NCBI GenBank assembly: GCA_017965495.1
Contig: JAGCPW010000095.1
Location: forward strand, 62,001 to 126,000
Origin: Eubacterium sp.
Lineage (GTDB): Bacteria > Bacillota > Clostridia > Lachnospirales > Lachnospiraceae
Direction: 5' to 3'
DNA length: 64,000 bases
Shown here: positions 35,067 through 45,917 of the stretch, one piece after another
How the letters are laid out: the number at the start of each line of letters is the position of its first letter
Numbering within the stretch: position 1 is the stretch's first letter
Program-made: the position numbers and the translations under genes
Notes under the pieces: generated by a model
Told to the model about the DNA's origin: nothing
Database searches by the model: none
What the model saw: only the letters and a program-made list of their open reading frames with translations

Positions 35067-35458
35067 TTCTTCACCTCCACCAAATCGTTATGATACTTGC
35101 TTTTAACCCTAAATTGTTCACAAGTAAATAGCCGCTCAATTGTTAGATTTTCAAGTTCCCAATAAGGTACTCGTATAAGCGGAATACCTTTGGATAAACA
35201 ATAAGCGTTTTTTCTTCTATCCCACTCCTATTGACGTTGAAAAGCAATTTTATATCTGTGGAAATATGATATGTAACGGAAGTGCTATTCTCCGTCAACT
35301 TCTATCAGAACCACCAACTTTCCATTCTTAAAAACTGCAAAATCAAACCGGAGTGATTTTCCTCTTAAACTTTTGCAATCTGGAAATATAAATTCTCTTT
35401 TGAACTATAATCCTTTCTCAGAAAGCATTTTTGCGATTTTATCTTCTCCCTTTGACAT
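35063..35458 (-). CDS. PD-(D/E)XK-like (VSR-type) endonuclease (three TAGs)
   Basis: 131 residues; invisible under the standard code because TAGs at 35405, 35285 and 35228 cut it. Core: F-D-F (38-40), then I-E-V-D-G-E-Q-H-F (52-60), the usual core of small restriction-like or VSR-type nucleases, and K-N-A-Y-C ... I-R-V-P-Y. Gln58 is TAG-coded and conserved in D-G-x-Q-H. Probably cleaves or nicks DNA, for host degradation, mismatch repair or recombination. Overlaps both neighbours by a few bases. Confidence 0.82.
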
Positions 35459-36273
35459 TAAAGGTCATCTCGCCTAACCGGTGGAGGTGGTGGCGGAGGA
35501 GGACAAGGCGGAATATAATTTGTTACCTTTTCCGGCTTAAAGTAAGGCTGAATAGGAACTTCACCATCTACAACATGATAAGTTGCAATATGATAAAGTA
35601 ATCTACCATCACCAGAAATTGGAATACCCAGCGGATATTTCTTTTGGAACTTCTTAATAGCATCTTCATAAGAGTCCTTGTTCCACTCATAAGAATCACA
35701 GTCTAAACAAGCAGAGAAGTGAGTTGTATTTATTACATCTCTCTTTGGCGGCTCTGGTGCTGGTGCATTAATAGCCCATTCTCTCCAATCTACCAAACCA
35801 AGCTGAATTTCTTCAAGTGAAGTTTGACTTAAATCATAGTCAACTAAATAAAAGGCTTCCTTACAGAACTTTAATTCATATAGTTCAGAAGTAGAATTAT
35901 ATTCAAATTTAAGTAAGATATAATACTTTCCAACCATATAAACCATATTAACTCGATTAATACTATCGAATTTTGATAAGAAAAGTTTGCCATTCCAGTC
36001 TGAATTATCAAATGTAATTTCTTGTGGTAAGTAGTTGTCTTCATTGATTATAGGAAGGCCATCGAATCCCGGAATAAGTATTACTTCATTAACTTGTTCA
36101 TAAGCTTCAGCCGGGCTGCCTAGGCAATTCTATAATAATGATAATGTTTTGAAATAGTCAACTTTAAAGCCGCACATTTCAAAATGATTACAAGTTAAAC
36201 ATCTTGGATTAATCTATGTATGCTTTGGCGGCACACATGGAGGTATCGGTACAATTATACTAGGATTAAACAA
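35458..36273 (-). CDS. Cys- and proline-rich hypothetical protein (two TAGs)
   Basis: 271 residues. TTG start at 36273, six bases behind GAGGTG; no ATG fits. TAGs at 36214 and 36130. Two C-x-x-C-containing blocks (R-C-L-T-C-N-H-F-E-M-C near 30 and C-L-D-C-D near 190) look like half-sites of a metal-binding fold, and the protein ends in a run of prolines (P-P-C-P-P-P-P-P-P-P-P). An N-terminal P-I-P-P-C-V-P-P stretch mirrors this. Probable interaction scaffold; no family recognised. Overlaps the nuclease start by one base. Confidence 0.68.
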
Positions 36274-36298
36274 TTTTATCACCTCTTTATACAAAAAT

Positions 36299-36318
36299 AA
36301 GGGAGTCCATGCTCCCTT
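36299..36318 (-). terminator. Terminator after DNA ligase
   Basis: Minus strand: AAGGGAG / CTCCCTT 7-bp stem, 6-base loop, then ATTTTTG. The next gene has no consensus promoter, so read-through likely feeds it. Confidence 0.85.
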
Positions 36319-36350
36319 AATAATGTAGAAAATATACGGTAGGTTTACAA

Positions 36351-37451
36351 TCAGTTAGCAACCTGACTGAAATCGCAATCCTCTGGTTTCTTATCATCTC
36401 TCCAATTTTCAATACGTCCGTGTCTGAGAGAATATTCACCGTCGATACATTCAATTTCCATTGCTGTAAGTGCGGCGACCTTATTTTTAAACTTGTCTGG
36501 GTTAGCCTTGATTTCATCCGGAATATTACTAATCCATGCGATATGCTTTGGCTTACCATTATCCATTACTGAGAATGAAATAGCTGATACCCAGCCATTG
36601 TAATAACCCTTAGTAACTGGGGTAACTGGCATACCATTTGTATAGTCGATAATGCGACAACCTTCAAGTCTTTTTTCTGTTCTATCTTCAATCCAGTAAG
36701 GCCATGTTTCAAGCTCTTTACCATTGTAGATTTTTGTTGGTGGTTTTGTCGCGCCATCACAGAAAGCATCAATGGTATCTTCAAGTTCTTTCTTTAACTT
36801 TAAAGTCTTCCACGCTGGGCGCTTGCCTGGGTAATACTCACTATCAATATGAGTGATTACAATACCCTCGCCGCCATTTTCAATGGTATCAAGATAGAGT
36901 TCCCAAAGTTCCTTTCCTTTAACATAATTGGAGATTTCAACATGTTCATTTGGCGCAATCTTATTAAGAGTTGCAATTCTATTAATGAACCTTGTTTTCA
37001 ACATGGACTTGCCGGCATAAGCAACAACATCAAAAGCGTAGAAATGAAGCCATTCGCCCTTTTCCTGTTTTGAAAGACAAGTATCTTTTAAGCAATTAAG
37101 TACCGAAGTAACCTTACGGCTGCCCTCATTATCCGGAAAATAAATTTCACCAATAAGAGCGGTACCATTTGGAAGAGCTTCAAGTTCCTTACAGATATGA
37201 GGAATCCATTCTGCCTTATCTGCATAGCCGCCATTTACCGATTCTGTTCTACTTCTTGAATGGAAATTGCCGTCCATGTCCTTGATAATCATAGTCCAAA
37301 TACCATCCATTTTTCGACTGCCATAGTAATATTCACTAAATACAAGTTCCTTTGCTTTAGCCTTTTTGTTGCCCTTAAAAGTCTTAGCAAAGCTGTAATA
37401 TTTCATTGCATCAAGATTGAAAAAGTCTATGCCATCAATAAAAATTTCCAT
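36351..37451 (-). CDS. ATP-dependent DNA ligase
   Basis: 366 residues. Nucleotidyltransferase motifs: S-R-K-M-D-G-I-W (Lys47 takes the adenylate), L-I-G-E-I-Y-F (III), G-G-E-G-I-V-I (IV) and W-K-T-L-K-L-K-K (V). An OB-like C-terminal domain follows. It seals nicks in replication and repair. Preceded by the kinase-like gene 3 bases upstream and ended by a terminator. No TAG. Confidence 0.92.
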   Translation of the reverse strand: MEIFIDGIDFFNLDAMKYYSFAKTFKGNKKAKAKELVFSEYYYGSRKMDGIWTMIIKDMDGNFHSRSRTESVNGGYADKAEWIPHICKELEALPNGTALIGEIYFPDNEGSRKVTSVLNCLKDTCLSKQEKGEWLHFYAFDVVAYAGKSMLKTRFINRIATLNKIAPNEHVEISNYVKGKELWELYLDTIENGGEGIVITHIDSEYYPGKRPAWKTLKLKKELEDTIDAFCDGATKPPTKIYNGKELETWPYWIEDRTEKRLEGCRIIDYTNGMPVTPVTKGYYNGWVSAISFSVMDNGKPKHIAWISNIPDEIKANPDKFKNKVAALTAMEIECIDGEYSLRHGRIENWRDDKKPEDCDFSQVAN

Positions 37452-37454
37452 AAA

Positions 37455-37982
37455 TTACTCCTCTTCTTCTTCCATTATAAAAGTTTCTACAAAAATTGTT
37501 GCTTCTTGCATGAGTTCATCGAGTCCACGGTTATTATCAATAACAATATCGTACTGATAATTCTCTACGTTATCGTCGGCATGATTGCCTAAGGATATTG
37601 GTTCTCCTCTCTGAACAATCATTGTTAAAGCATTAAAGTCTTCAACAAATCTTTTTATTTCTTCCGGTTCGCGGCAATCAATAAATAAAAGGTCACAAGG
37701 GTTTTCAGCATTACGATATCCCTCAATTCTTTCTTTCATATTCTGATATGGAACATCTTTCCATCTTGTAAGAGCATCTTTAAGGTCAGAAAGAAAACGT
37801 CTATCTTCTGGGGTCTTGCCGCCATCCCAACCAAAAATTCTAGCACGCATTTTTACATAATCTATAGTAGAAGTAATCTTTACATGTTTACCTCTCGCTT
37901 CGGCTATTTTAGTTACCATAGTTTCAAAGGATGTTTTTCCTGATGCTCCTCTTCCATTAACAATTACAATTTTAATTTTCAC
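37455..37982 (-). CDS. P-loop nucleotide kinase-like protein
   Basis: 175 residues. GTG start behind AAGGAG. Walker A G-R-G-A-S-G-K-T-S at 10-18; D-L-L-F-I-D-C-R-E at about 97-105 could serve as Walker B/lid. Size and fold match phage deoxynucleoside monophosphate kinases or small adenylate-kinase relatives, consistent with its nucleotide-metabolism neighbours. Substrate not determined. It overlaps the upstream gene by 11 bases. Confidence 0.75.
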   Translation of the reverse strand: MKIKIVIVNGRGASGKTSFETMVTKIAEARGKHVKITSTIDYVKMRARIFGWDGGKTPEDRRFLSDLKDALTRWKDVPYQNMKERIEGYRNAENPCDLLFIDCREPEEIKRFVEDFNALTMIVQRGEPISLGNHADDNVENYQYDIVIDNNRGLDELMQEATIFVETFIMEEEEE

Positions 37983-38940
37983 TCAACTCCTTTTTTGCTT
38001 CATCAAGGTCATCATCATACCAAACGCTATTGCCGCCACTTTCTGTCATCTGCAACATTGTTATTGCTTCATCAAGTGTTACAATATTAATTGGATTTGG
38101 TATATTGCTATCAAAACCATACTTCTTTAAGAACTTACCAAGATGTTCAATCTGACTATCATCACCAAGGAAAGTATAAAGGTGGATATTACCCTCCTTA
38201 GCAGATTCCCAAATAAGACTGAATAGTGGGTATGAAGCTTCAGTATCATCGAGAACAAAATGTACAAATGGCTTAATTTCATCAGAACGAATTATTGTAT
38301 AGGTCGCTCTATCCGGAAATTCATAGAATCTTTCAAAAGCATCATAATTACCCGTTACAAAACGAAGTGAATTACCTTCAATTATTCTCTTATAGTCCTT
38401 ATCTTCTGGCGCATAAAAACTATAAATATTTTGTAATGTAGAAGGTCTAAGGTATCTTAGTGGCTGGAAAATCTCAATGAATTCCTTAGAGTAATCCATA
38501 CGAGAATCTACATTAACAATAGGGTTAAAGCTGTCAATCAATATGGTATTACCTTTAAGTTTCTTAATCTTTTTTAAAGAAGAATATATCTTAATATCAG
38601 GGTAATACTTCTTAAAGTAATCCTTTTCTGCTTTACTAGCAAAATCGCCATAAAGGTAAACAGCACTATTACCATGAGTATAAGATAATGCAACCTTTAT
38701 TATTCTTAAACTTATTAAAGAAAATACATCAGTGTTGTAAACTATTACTACATTAGTGGGAGCAACCTGAGAAATCATTTCTCTATAAGTAGATACGAAT
38801 TTCGCGGCGATATTACATATTGATAAATCTGCGTAATCCAAATTTCCAAGTCCAAGATGATTATATTCAAAATTTAAATAATTCATTTTGGTTAGGAAAT
38901 TAATCTTATCTGTTAGTGATAAATCATCTCTTATTTTCAT
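37972..38940 (-). CDS. Hypothetical protein, first gene of ligase operon
   Basis: 322 residues, ATG behind AAGGAGG. Alpha-beta pattern with a Rossmann-like start (V-V-I-V-Y-N-T-D near 65), aromatic-rich middle and an acidic C-terminus (D-D-D-L-D-E-A). No catalytic motif recognised. Directly after the promoter at 38971-38999, hence first-transcribed of the minus block and likely early. No TAG. Confidence 0.7.
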   Translation of the reverse strand: MKIRDDLSLTDKINFLTKMNYLNFEYNHLGLGNLDYADLSICNIAAKFVSTYREMISQVAPTNVVIVYNTDVFSLISLRIIKVALSYTHGNSAVYLYGDFASKAEKDYFKKYYPDIKIYSSLKKIKKLKGNTILIDSFNPIVNVDSRMDYSKEFIEIFQPLRYLRPSTLQNIYSFYAPEDKDYKRIIEGNSLRFVTGNYDAFERFYEFPDRATYTIIRSDEIKPFVHFVLDDTEASYPLFSLIWESAKEGNIHLYTFLGDDSQIEHLGKFLKKYGFDSNIPNPINIVTLDEAITMLQMTESGGNSVWYDDDLDEAKKELSEN

Positions 38941-38970
38941 CTAACATCCTCCTTTTCTTTATTTTACTTA

Positions 38971-38999
38971 ATTATAACATAAAATTTTTAAAATGTAAA
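38971..38999 (-). promoter_or_regulatory. Promoter for the ligase operon (leftward early)
   Basis: Minus strand: TTTACA (38994-38999), 17-base spacer ending TGT, TATAAT (38971-38976). It faces away from the plus-strand promoter at 39114. Confidence 0.9.
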
Positions 39000-39113
39000 T
39001 AGATAAACTTCTTATACTATTTATATTATATATTAATAATAAAATACCACAACTTACTTTAAAAGTAAAGATTTTCACTTTATTAAAGCAATAACTTAAC
39101 CAAAGCAAATCTC
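39000..39113. promoter_or_regulatory. Divergent control region with palindrome
   Basis: AT-rich stretch between the leftward and rightward promoters. It holds an inverted repeat TTACTTT-A-AAAGTAAA (39055-39071) and a run of AT-only sequence (39011-39048). It could bind a regulator or act as an origin; no repeats typical of an origin were seen. Confidence 0.4.
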
Positions 39114-39142
39114 TTGACTTTTTCTGTAAGTTGTGTTATTAT
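39114..39142 (+). promoter_or_regulatory. Promoter of the right plus-strand block
   Basis: TTGACT (39114-39119), 17-base spacer ending TGT, TATTAT (39137-39142). The -10 box differs from consensus in one base, so it may be weaker or need activation. Confidence 0.82.
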
Positions 39143-39171
39143 AAAAAATAGAAAGAGTGAGGTGGAATAAA

Positions 39172-39423
39172 ATGGAAATTAAACTAAAATTAACAGATAA
39201 TCTTAATAATAGAAATGCGGCGAATTTAGTAAACTCTTTAAGAGAGCTATCATCGTCTGTATTTATATACAAGGATTCTGGCAGAAAAGTTAATGGTAAA
39301 ACGTTGGTGGGTCTTTTATCAGAAAACTTTTCAATAAATGAGATTATAAATGTAAATTTTAGTAATCTTGATGAACTGAGTAGATTATAGAGTATCTTTT
39401 CATATTATGGAAAAATTATTTAA
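39172..39423 (+). CDS. HPr-like small protein lacking the phosphorylatable His (one TAG)
   Basis: 83 residues; ATG 39172 is 7 bases behind GAGGTG, TAA at 39421-39423, TAG-coded Gln73 at 39388. Alignable with HPr: strand, turn, then R-N-A-A-N-L-V (where HPr has H-A-R-P-A), G-R-K-V-N-G-K-T-L-V-G-L-L-S (HPr: K-V-N-A-K-S-I-x-G-V-M-S) and a last helix. The catalytic His is Asn13 and the regulatory Ser is Thr44. Similar substitutions mark Crh-like regulators. First gene of the virion block. It may interfere with host PTS or carbon control; function is inference. Confidence 0.7.
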
Positions 39424-39435
39424 GGAGGCGATTAT

Positions 39436-39723
39436 ATGGACTATAGAATGTGGAAATGCACAGCGGGTGCTGGCGAAAATTGCGTCCCATTAATCAAAGC
39501 GTCGATGAAAACAAACGATGGTATTAACTCTAATACTCCTCTACAATTTATTGCTTTTGAAGCAGCAAGTGGAACAAAATTCTATCTTAATGATTCAAAA
39601 GAACCTATGGAAGTTCCTTCAACTGGTAAATTTATTACTCCTTTTGATGGACAGCGTGGAATGAAGATTTGGTCTTTAAAATTTAAGAACAGATTTTCAG
39701 GTAATATTTATTATATTGTGTGA
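39436..39723 (+). CDS. Small virion-associated hypothetical protein
   Basis: 95 residues, ATG behind AAGGAGG, stop TGA. Beta-rich, with F-I-A-F-E-A-A-S-G-T-K-F-Y and Y-N-D/S-G patches. Sits between the HPr-like gene and the fibre; likely a structural accessory. Not recognised. Confidence 0.65.
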   Translation: MDYRMWKCTAGAGENCVPLIKASMKTNDGINSNTPLQFIAFEAASGTKFYLNDSKEPMEVPSTGKFITPFDGQRGMKIWSLKFKNRFSGNIYYIV

Positions 39724-39733
39724 GGTGTTTTAA

Positions 39734-42700
39734 ATGGGAAGTTTCTTTGACCCATTCGGCGGCATTGGCTCTAGTAGCGGTGGCGGCGGAGGAGGCGGTG
39801 GAAGTACCGCAACTTATTCTGTAGAAAAATATACAGACAACCAAACAGGAGAAGTTACTTACTCACTCACCAAAACTGATGGTGGCCAGACTGTAGAAGT
39901 TGGTGACTTAATCGGTTTCAATGGTAACGAAATTCTTGTTTAGAGTGGCAATCAGATTAAGCTCTTAAATGGAGTTATCGCTGATATTAATACTAAGTTA
40001 TCTGCGCAGTATAACTTTACAACTTTTACTGCTCTTGGTATTAATACTTCGGGAAAAACTTTAAAGCAGATTACAGATGAACTTATCGCTAAGAACTTAC
40101 CACAAAACACAATAGTTACTGGTCAGATTTACACAAAGGCTTTACCTTTTAGCGGCAATGCAGAAGCTGAAGTTATGGTTAATCAGCCAGCATATTGGTG
40201 GAAGGTATGTTCACTTACAAATGCTCCTTATAGTTGGAACGCTATTACAGCATCAAGTTCTTGGGGCAATAATGGTATTGTACTTGACTGGACTCCAACA
40301 TATTACACACTTCCAGCCGCAACTGCAAATGCACTTGGCGGCGTAAAGATTGGTGCAAATGTTAATGTTGCCAATGATGGTACAATTAGCGTTTATAAGG
40401 GCGTTAAGTCTTTTGGACTTATTGAAACAGAAGGCTTAGAAAAAACTTATCGTGTTGTATTTAGTGATGATACTACATATGACTTGGTTATTACTGATGG
40501 TTCAACTGGTGCAACTGGTAATGGTATCGCTTCCATTACAAAGGTATCAAGTGAACAGTATGTAGACCTTTATCAGATTACTTACACAGACGGAACAACT
40601 TATGAGTTCTCAATTCATAATGGTGAACCGGGCACAAATGGTGAAGATGGTAATGGTGTCAAGGGCGCTACGGTTAATGCAAGCGGACACTTAATTCTTA
40701 CTTTAGATGATGATACTACAATAGATGCCGGTGTTGTAAAAGGCGCAGATGGTCAGGCTGGTGCAACCGGTGCTGATGGTAACGGCGTTAAGAACGCTAC
40801 AGTTAATAGTAGTGGTCACTTAATTCTTACATTAGATGATAACACAACTATTGATGCTGGTGTAGCAAAAGGTGAAGATGGTAAGTCAATCGAAATCAAA
40901 GGTTCTTTTGATGACCCTTCAGAATTACCAGAAGAAGGAAACGAAATTGGTGATACTTACCTTATCAATGGACACCTTTGGATTTATGATGGTCAGACTG
41001 GTGGCGGAAGAGTTAATGGATTTAAGGACAATGGTTCTATTCAGGGTACTCCAGGCCGTGGTATTACATCAATAAGTGGTCCTATTTCAGCCGGACTTAT
41101 TGATACATACACTATTAATTTCTCTGATGGAACAACATCAACTTTCCAGGTAACCAATGGTGCAAATGGCGCGAACGGTAACGACGGTGCGGCAGGTAGA
41201 GGAATTGTTAAGATTGAGGAAACTGCTGAATCAAGTGGCGTTCACACTTACACAATTACCTATACAGATGGTACAACATCTGCTTTCTATGTTACTGATG
41301 GTAGCGATGGTTCAAATGGTGCTGCTGGACGTGGTATCACAACAGTTGCAAAAACATCAACAGCCGCAAATGTTGACACATATACTATCACATATTCTGA
41401 TGGTACAACATCAACATTTAATGTATCAAACGGTGTAAACGGAACAAACGGTACTAATGGTACAGATGGTGTTTCAGTAACATCTGCTACAGTAAATGCG
41501 CAAGGACATCTTATCATTTCACTTAGCTCAGGTAGTCCTATAGATGCCGGCGAAGTTCAGGGTAAAGATGGTACATCAATTAACATTATAGATAGCTTGG
41601 AAAGCTCTAGTGACCTTCCTTCTACTGGTCAGACAAAAGGTGATGCTTATCTTATCGGCGGCGATATGTGGGTTTACACTGGTACGACAGAAACTGGCTC
41701 AGTAAACGGCTTTAAGAATGTTGGACAAATTCAAGGTCCGGCTGGTCGTGGTATTTCAGCGGCTTCTATCTCAAACGGAAATCTTTATTTAACATACACA
41801 GACTCTGCAACTCCAGTTCTTGTTGGCGCTGTTAAGGGCGCAGACGGTAAGGGTATTGCAAGTATCACTGGTCCAGTATCTGCTGGTTTGGTTGACACCT
41901 ATACAATAACCTACACAGACAACACTACTTCAACTTTCACCGTAACAAATGGTGCACAGGGTCAAACTGGCCCTAGTGGTAGAGGTATTAGTTCAATTAC
42001 TAAGACTAACACAAGTGGTTTGGTAGATACCTACACAATAGCTTACACATCTGGCACAAGTTCAACATTCACCGTAACGAACGGTGCAAATGGTATAGAC
42101 GGACAGAATGGTAATGATGGTGTTGGTATCGTATCAATTACAAAAACTGGTTCTGCCGGAAAAGTTGATACATATACAATTCTCCTTTCAAACAACCAAA
42201 CAAGAACCTTTACTGTAACAAATGGTAATGATGGTTCTAATGGTGCTGATGGTGTTGGTATTAAATCAGTTACAAAGACTGGTACAGTTGGTAAAAAGAA
42301 TACTTATCAAGTTGTTCTTACAGACGACACAGTTGCTCTCACATTTGACATTACTGATGGTGCAGACGGTGCAAACGGTAATGATGGTGATGACGGTGTA
42401 TCTGTTACTAACGCGGCAGTAGATGAAACAGGACACTTAATCATTACACTTTCAGAAGGTAATCCAATAGATGCTGGCTATGTAATTGGTGACGAAGGTA
42501 GGGGAGTAAGTTCAATTGCAAAGACTTCAACAGTAGGACTTGTAGATACTTACACAATAACCTACTCAGACGATACTACAGAAACCTTTACAGTAACCAA
42601 TGGTGCGACCGGTGCTACTGGTAAGGGAATTAGCGGTATTGCAAAAACTGGTACATCCGGAAAGGTTGATACCTACACAATTACCTTTACAGATTCAACT

Positions 42701-45574
42701 CAGTCAACCTTTACTGTAACAAACGGTAATGATGGCGCGAATGGTAGAGGTATTAAATCAGTTACTCTTACAGACACAGAAGGTCTGGCAAAAACTTATA
42801 CAATAACATTTACTGATAACACCACAACAACTTTTACAGTTAATGATGGTGCGCAAGGTGTACAAGGCCCAGCAGGTAATGGTATTAAAACAATTGCAAA
42901 AACTAGCACTGCTGGAAATGTTGACACTTACACAATCACATTAGATGATAATACCACAGAAACATTCACTGTAACGAATGGTACTAATGGTACGGACGGT
43001 GTATCTGTTACTAATGCGGCAATTAACAACGATGGAGAACTTGTTCTTACATTAAGCAACAGCACTTCTAAGAATGTTGGTGTAGTTGTTGGTGCTACTG
43101 GCCGCGGCATTGCAAGTATCTCTGGTCCAGTTACAGATGGACTCATTGACACTTACACAATTAACTACACAGATGGTTTGAATCCAACTACTTTCCAAAT
43201 CACAAATGGTGAAGATGGTCTTCCAGGCGCACCTGGTCGTGGTATTTCAAGCGTCTCAAAAACAAGTTCAGATGGACTCGTTGACACTTACACAATCACT
43301 TATACAAGTGGTGCAAGCTCAACGTTCACAGTAACAAACGGTGCAACCGGTGCTACTGGTAATGGTATCGCTTCTATTACTGGCCCAGTTTCAGTAGGCT
43401 TAAAAGATACCTACACAATCAACTTCACAAACGGAACATCAACAACTTTCGATGTTATAAATGGTTCAACTGGCGCGACTGGTAATGGTATTTATGATAT
43501 TAGCCTTACGGGAACAAGCGGCAATGTTGATACCTATGAAATCAGTATGGATGATGGTTCATTCTATACCTTCACGGTAACAAATGGTACAAACGGAACA
43601 AATGGTCGTGGTATCGTATCAATCCTTAAGACTGGTACAGTAGGTCTTGTGGACACATACACAATTACCTACACAGATAGCACAACATCTACTTTCACAG
43701 TAACCAACGGCGCTGATGGTTCTGGCGGTGGCGGCGGAACAGTTGAACGCTATGTTCCTAAGTATGCTCATAGAGAAGGAAATGACGTTTACTACGAAGC
43801 TTAGGTTGAAGAAGGCCAGTTATATGTATTTGACTGCGGTACATACACTTGGGTAGGTGTTCAGTACAAGGATGAAAACGGCAATAACATTGGTAATGAA
43901 TACGGTCACACAGGTGCAACTACTATAGTAATGGCAACTGCTCCAACTGGCGCAACACAAGCAGTAATGCGTTTCTTCCCGGGCAATGATGTTGCTTTTG
44001 AAGATATTGACTGGACTAAGATTAGTTGGTCTAAGAGCGGCGAAACAGCTGGACAGGCGTCTGGCGCAAACTCAGTAGAACTCGAAAGAATGATTAAACC
44101 GCTTATCTCAACAGATATTTCAGACATACTCGCGAAGGGAACTCTTGCTAATCCAATTTATTTAACCCTTATGGGCGACTCAATTACCTACGGTTACTCA
44201 GCAAGTGACGGAAAGTCATGGGCAGCATTACTTGCAACTTATCTTTCTGAAAGATATTTAGCCGGGGTTGTTGTTCAGAACACTGGTGTTTCTGGTTGGG
44301 TATCAACAGATGCCGTAAACGACATTGAATCAGCAATGCCAGCAAACTCAGACATCGTTATTGCTATGTTTGGTACAAATAACCGTAGAGGTTTAACAGA
44401 ATTAAACGCTCTTTACGATGACTATACAACATTCTATAACCGTGCTCAGAGTATTGGTGCAAAATTCATTCCGGCTTGTTGTACAGCAGAAACATTAGTT
44501 AACGAATCCCTTGGCCCTGCTGGTCCTGGTAAATACGTTACTGACATGAGTGAAATTCACAGAATCCTTTCAAGATGGGCAAAAGACCACAACCTTGAAT
44601 TGCTTGATATGTATGAAGAATTGCTCAAATACTGCAACTATGACACAGATGCTTTCGATAAACTCTTTAATCAGACTGAAACAACAAATGTGGGTGGCGT
44701 AAGTTATCCATTCCATATTCACCCTAACGATGACGGACACTACTTAATGTATAGGCTCTTCTGTGAAAAGTTAGGAATCGCGGCACCGGTTGAGCAGTAT
44801 ACTGCTCCAGTTGGAGGCGGTGGCGGAGGCGCTGGATATGTACATAGAATTGTATTATATCGTAAAGGTTATTACTACTTAGCTTTCCAGATTTACACAA
44901 GCACTTCTGCTTCATTCCAAGGCGACACAGCTGAAGCAAGAACTGCATTGGCACAGCACTTTGTGGATAATAACTTTACTTCGTATAGCTGGCGTTCAAT
45001 TCCTCCAGTAACCGGCTGGTATCGTGAAACAGAAAATGGTACGGCAATCCCTATTTGCGCCATTTACTACGACACAACCAAGAATGAGTTTGTCGGCGTA
45101 AGAGAAGGCGCTTCAACATCTACATTCACGGATGCAGCCATTACGCTTGATACAGACGATGTTGCTGCGGCACCTAAGGCAACAATCTTCGATAACAACA
45201 TCCAAGCAATTGGCGGCGGTGGCGGAGGAGCGGCCGAAGAAGTAGTTTCTGCTACATTCCCTACAGCAAGCGGCTTTACAAACTTCTCTGGTGACTCTAT
45301 CGTGTTTAAGAAAGGACGAGTTGTAACATTATCTATCATCCTTACCGTAGGAAGCGGAGGATGTAATGCACATGCATTACTCGGTACAATCGCGTCGGAA
45401 TATAGACCGTCTTCAGTAATTGTTCTTCCGGGTATAGTTGCTTATGAAAGTGATGCATCACCAATGGCTTGTGGTGTAAATGTCAACTCAGACGGTACAG
45501 TTAGATACTATGGTGATTCTCTTGCCGCAGGTAGACATATATGCATAAATGGTAGTTACTTATTACCATCGTAA
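39734..45574 (+). CDS. Giant tail fibre: collagen-like/beta repeats plus SGNH hydrolase (two TAGs)
   Basis: 1,946 residues; TAGs at 39941 and 43802 join three standard-code pieces. Parts: a Gly-rich head (S-S-G-G-G-G-G-G-G-G-S); residues about 220-1330 of about twenty modules of the type T-x-G-x-V-D-T-Y-T-I-T-Y-T-D joined by short G-x-y runs (N-G-A-N-G-A-N-G), with a second module (G-H-L-I-I-T-L-S ... I-D-A-G) interspersed; poly-Gly linkers; an SGNH esterase domain with M-G-D-S-I-T-Y-G (about 1480), M-F-G-T-N-N-R-R and H-P-N-D-D-G-H (about 1660); and a C-terminal domain after G-G-G-G-G-G-A. Likely binds and deacetylates host surface polysaccharide. Confidence 0.85.
40380..43735 (+). repeat. 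Degenerate coding tandem repeats in the fibre
   Basis: About 20 units of roughly 130 bases, each encoding K/G-T-S/G-x-x-G-L/N-V-D-T-Y-T-I plus a Gly-X-Y run. The DNA shows matching blocks such as GTTGACACTTACACAATCAC and ACAGTAACAAACGG, so recombination among units can change fibre length. Confidence 0.8.
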
Positions 45575-45581
45575 TGATAAC

Positions 45582-45609
45582 GGGAGGGAGATAACACTCT
45601 CTCCCTTTA
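45582..45609 (+). terminator. Terminator after the fibre gene
   Basis: GGGAGGGAG / CTCTCTCCC stem (one G-T pair), 6-base loop, then TTTATTTT. Confidence 0.85.
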
Positions 45610-45651
45610 TTTTAATTTTAAATTTTCTACATAATAAAAGAGGTGATTAAA

Positions 45652-45912
45652 ATGGCATGGCATACTTATGAATCCTCTGGTGATAGTGTTATTGGCGCGA
45701 ATGTTGAAGAATGTCCGGTAACTCCAGACTTCTTAGGTCATAATACTATTGCTGTAAAGGCTAATGTTAATATAGAAGTTAATGATAAGGTTTATCATTT
45801 AGACGGTATAGAGGGTAGTACAAATGTAAATGTTGTCGGCCCATCTCTCAGAACTAATGATAACTTATATATATTAACCTATGACCAAAAATTTATTAAT
45901 GTAAGGAGGTAA
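45652..45912 (+). CDS. Small virion-associated hypothetical protein
   Basis: 86 residues; ATG 45652 is 7 bases behind GAGGTG. Beta-rich with G-H-N-T-I-A-V-K-A-N-V-N-I-E-V and L-R-T-N-D-N-L-Y-I. Its stop (TAA) lies inside the AGGAGG of the next gene. Not recognised; similar in size to the gene at 39436 in the same position ahead of a large structural gene. Confidence 0.65.
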   Translation: MAWHTYESSGDSVIGANVEECPVTPDFLGHNTIAVKANVNIEVNDKVYHLDGIEGSTNVNVVGPSLRTNDNLYILTYDQKFINVRR

Positions 45913-45917
45913 TGTTA

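Noticed and set aside
40158..42422. Long alternative-frame and reverse-strand ORFs across the fibre repeats
   Set aside because: They are products of the repeat composition in other frames and lack ribosome sites.
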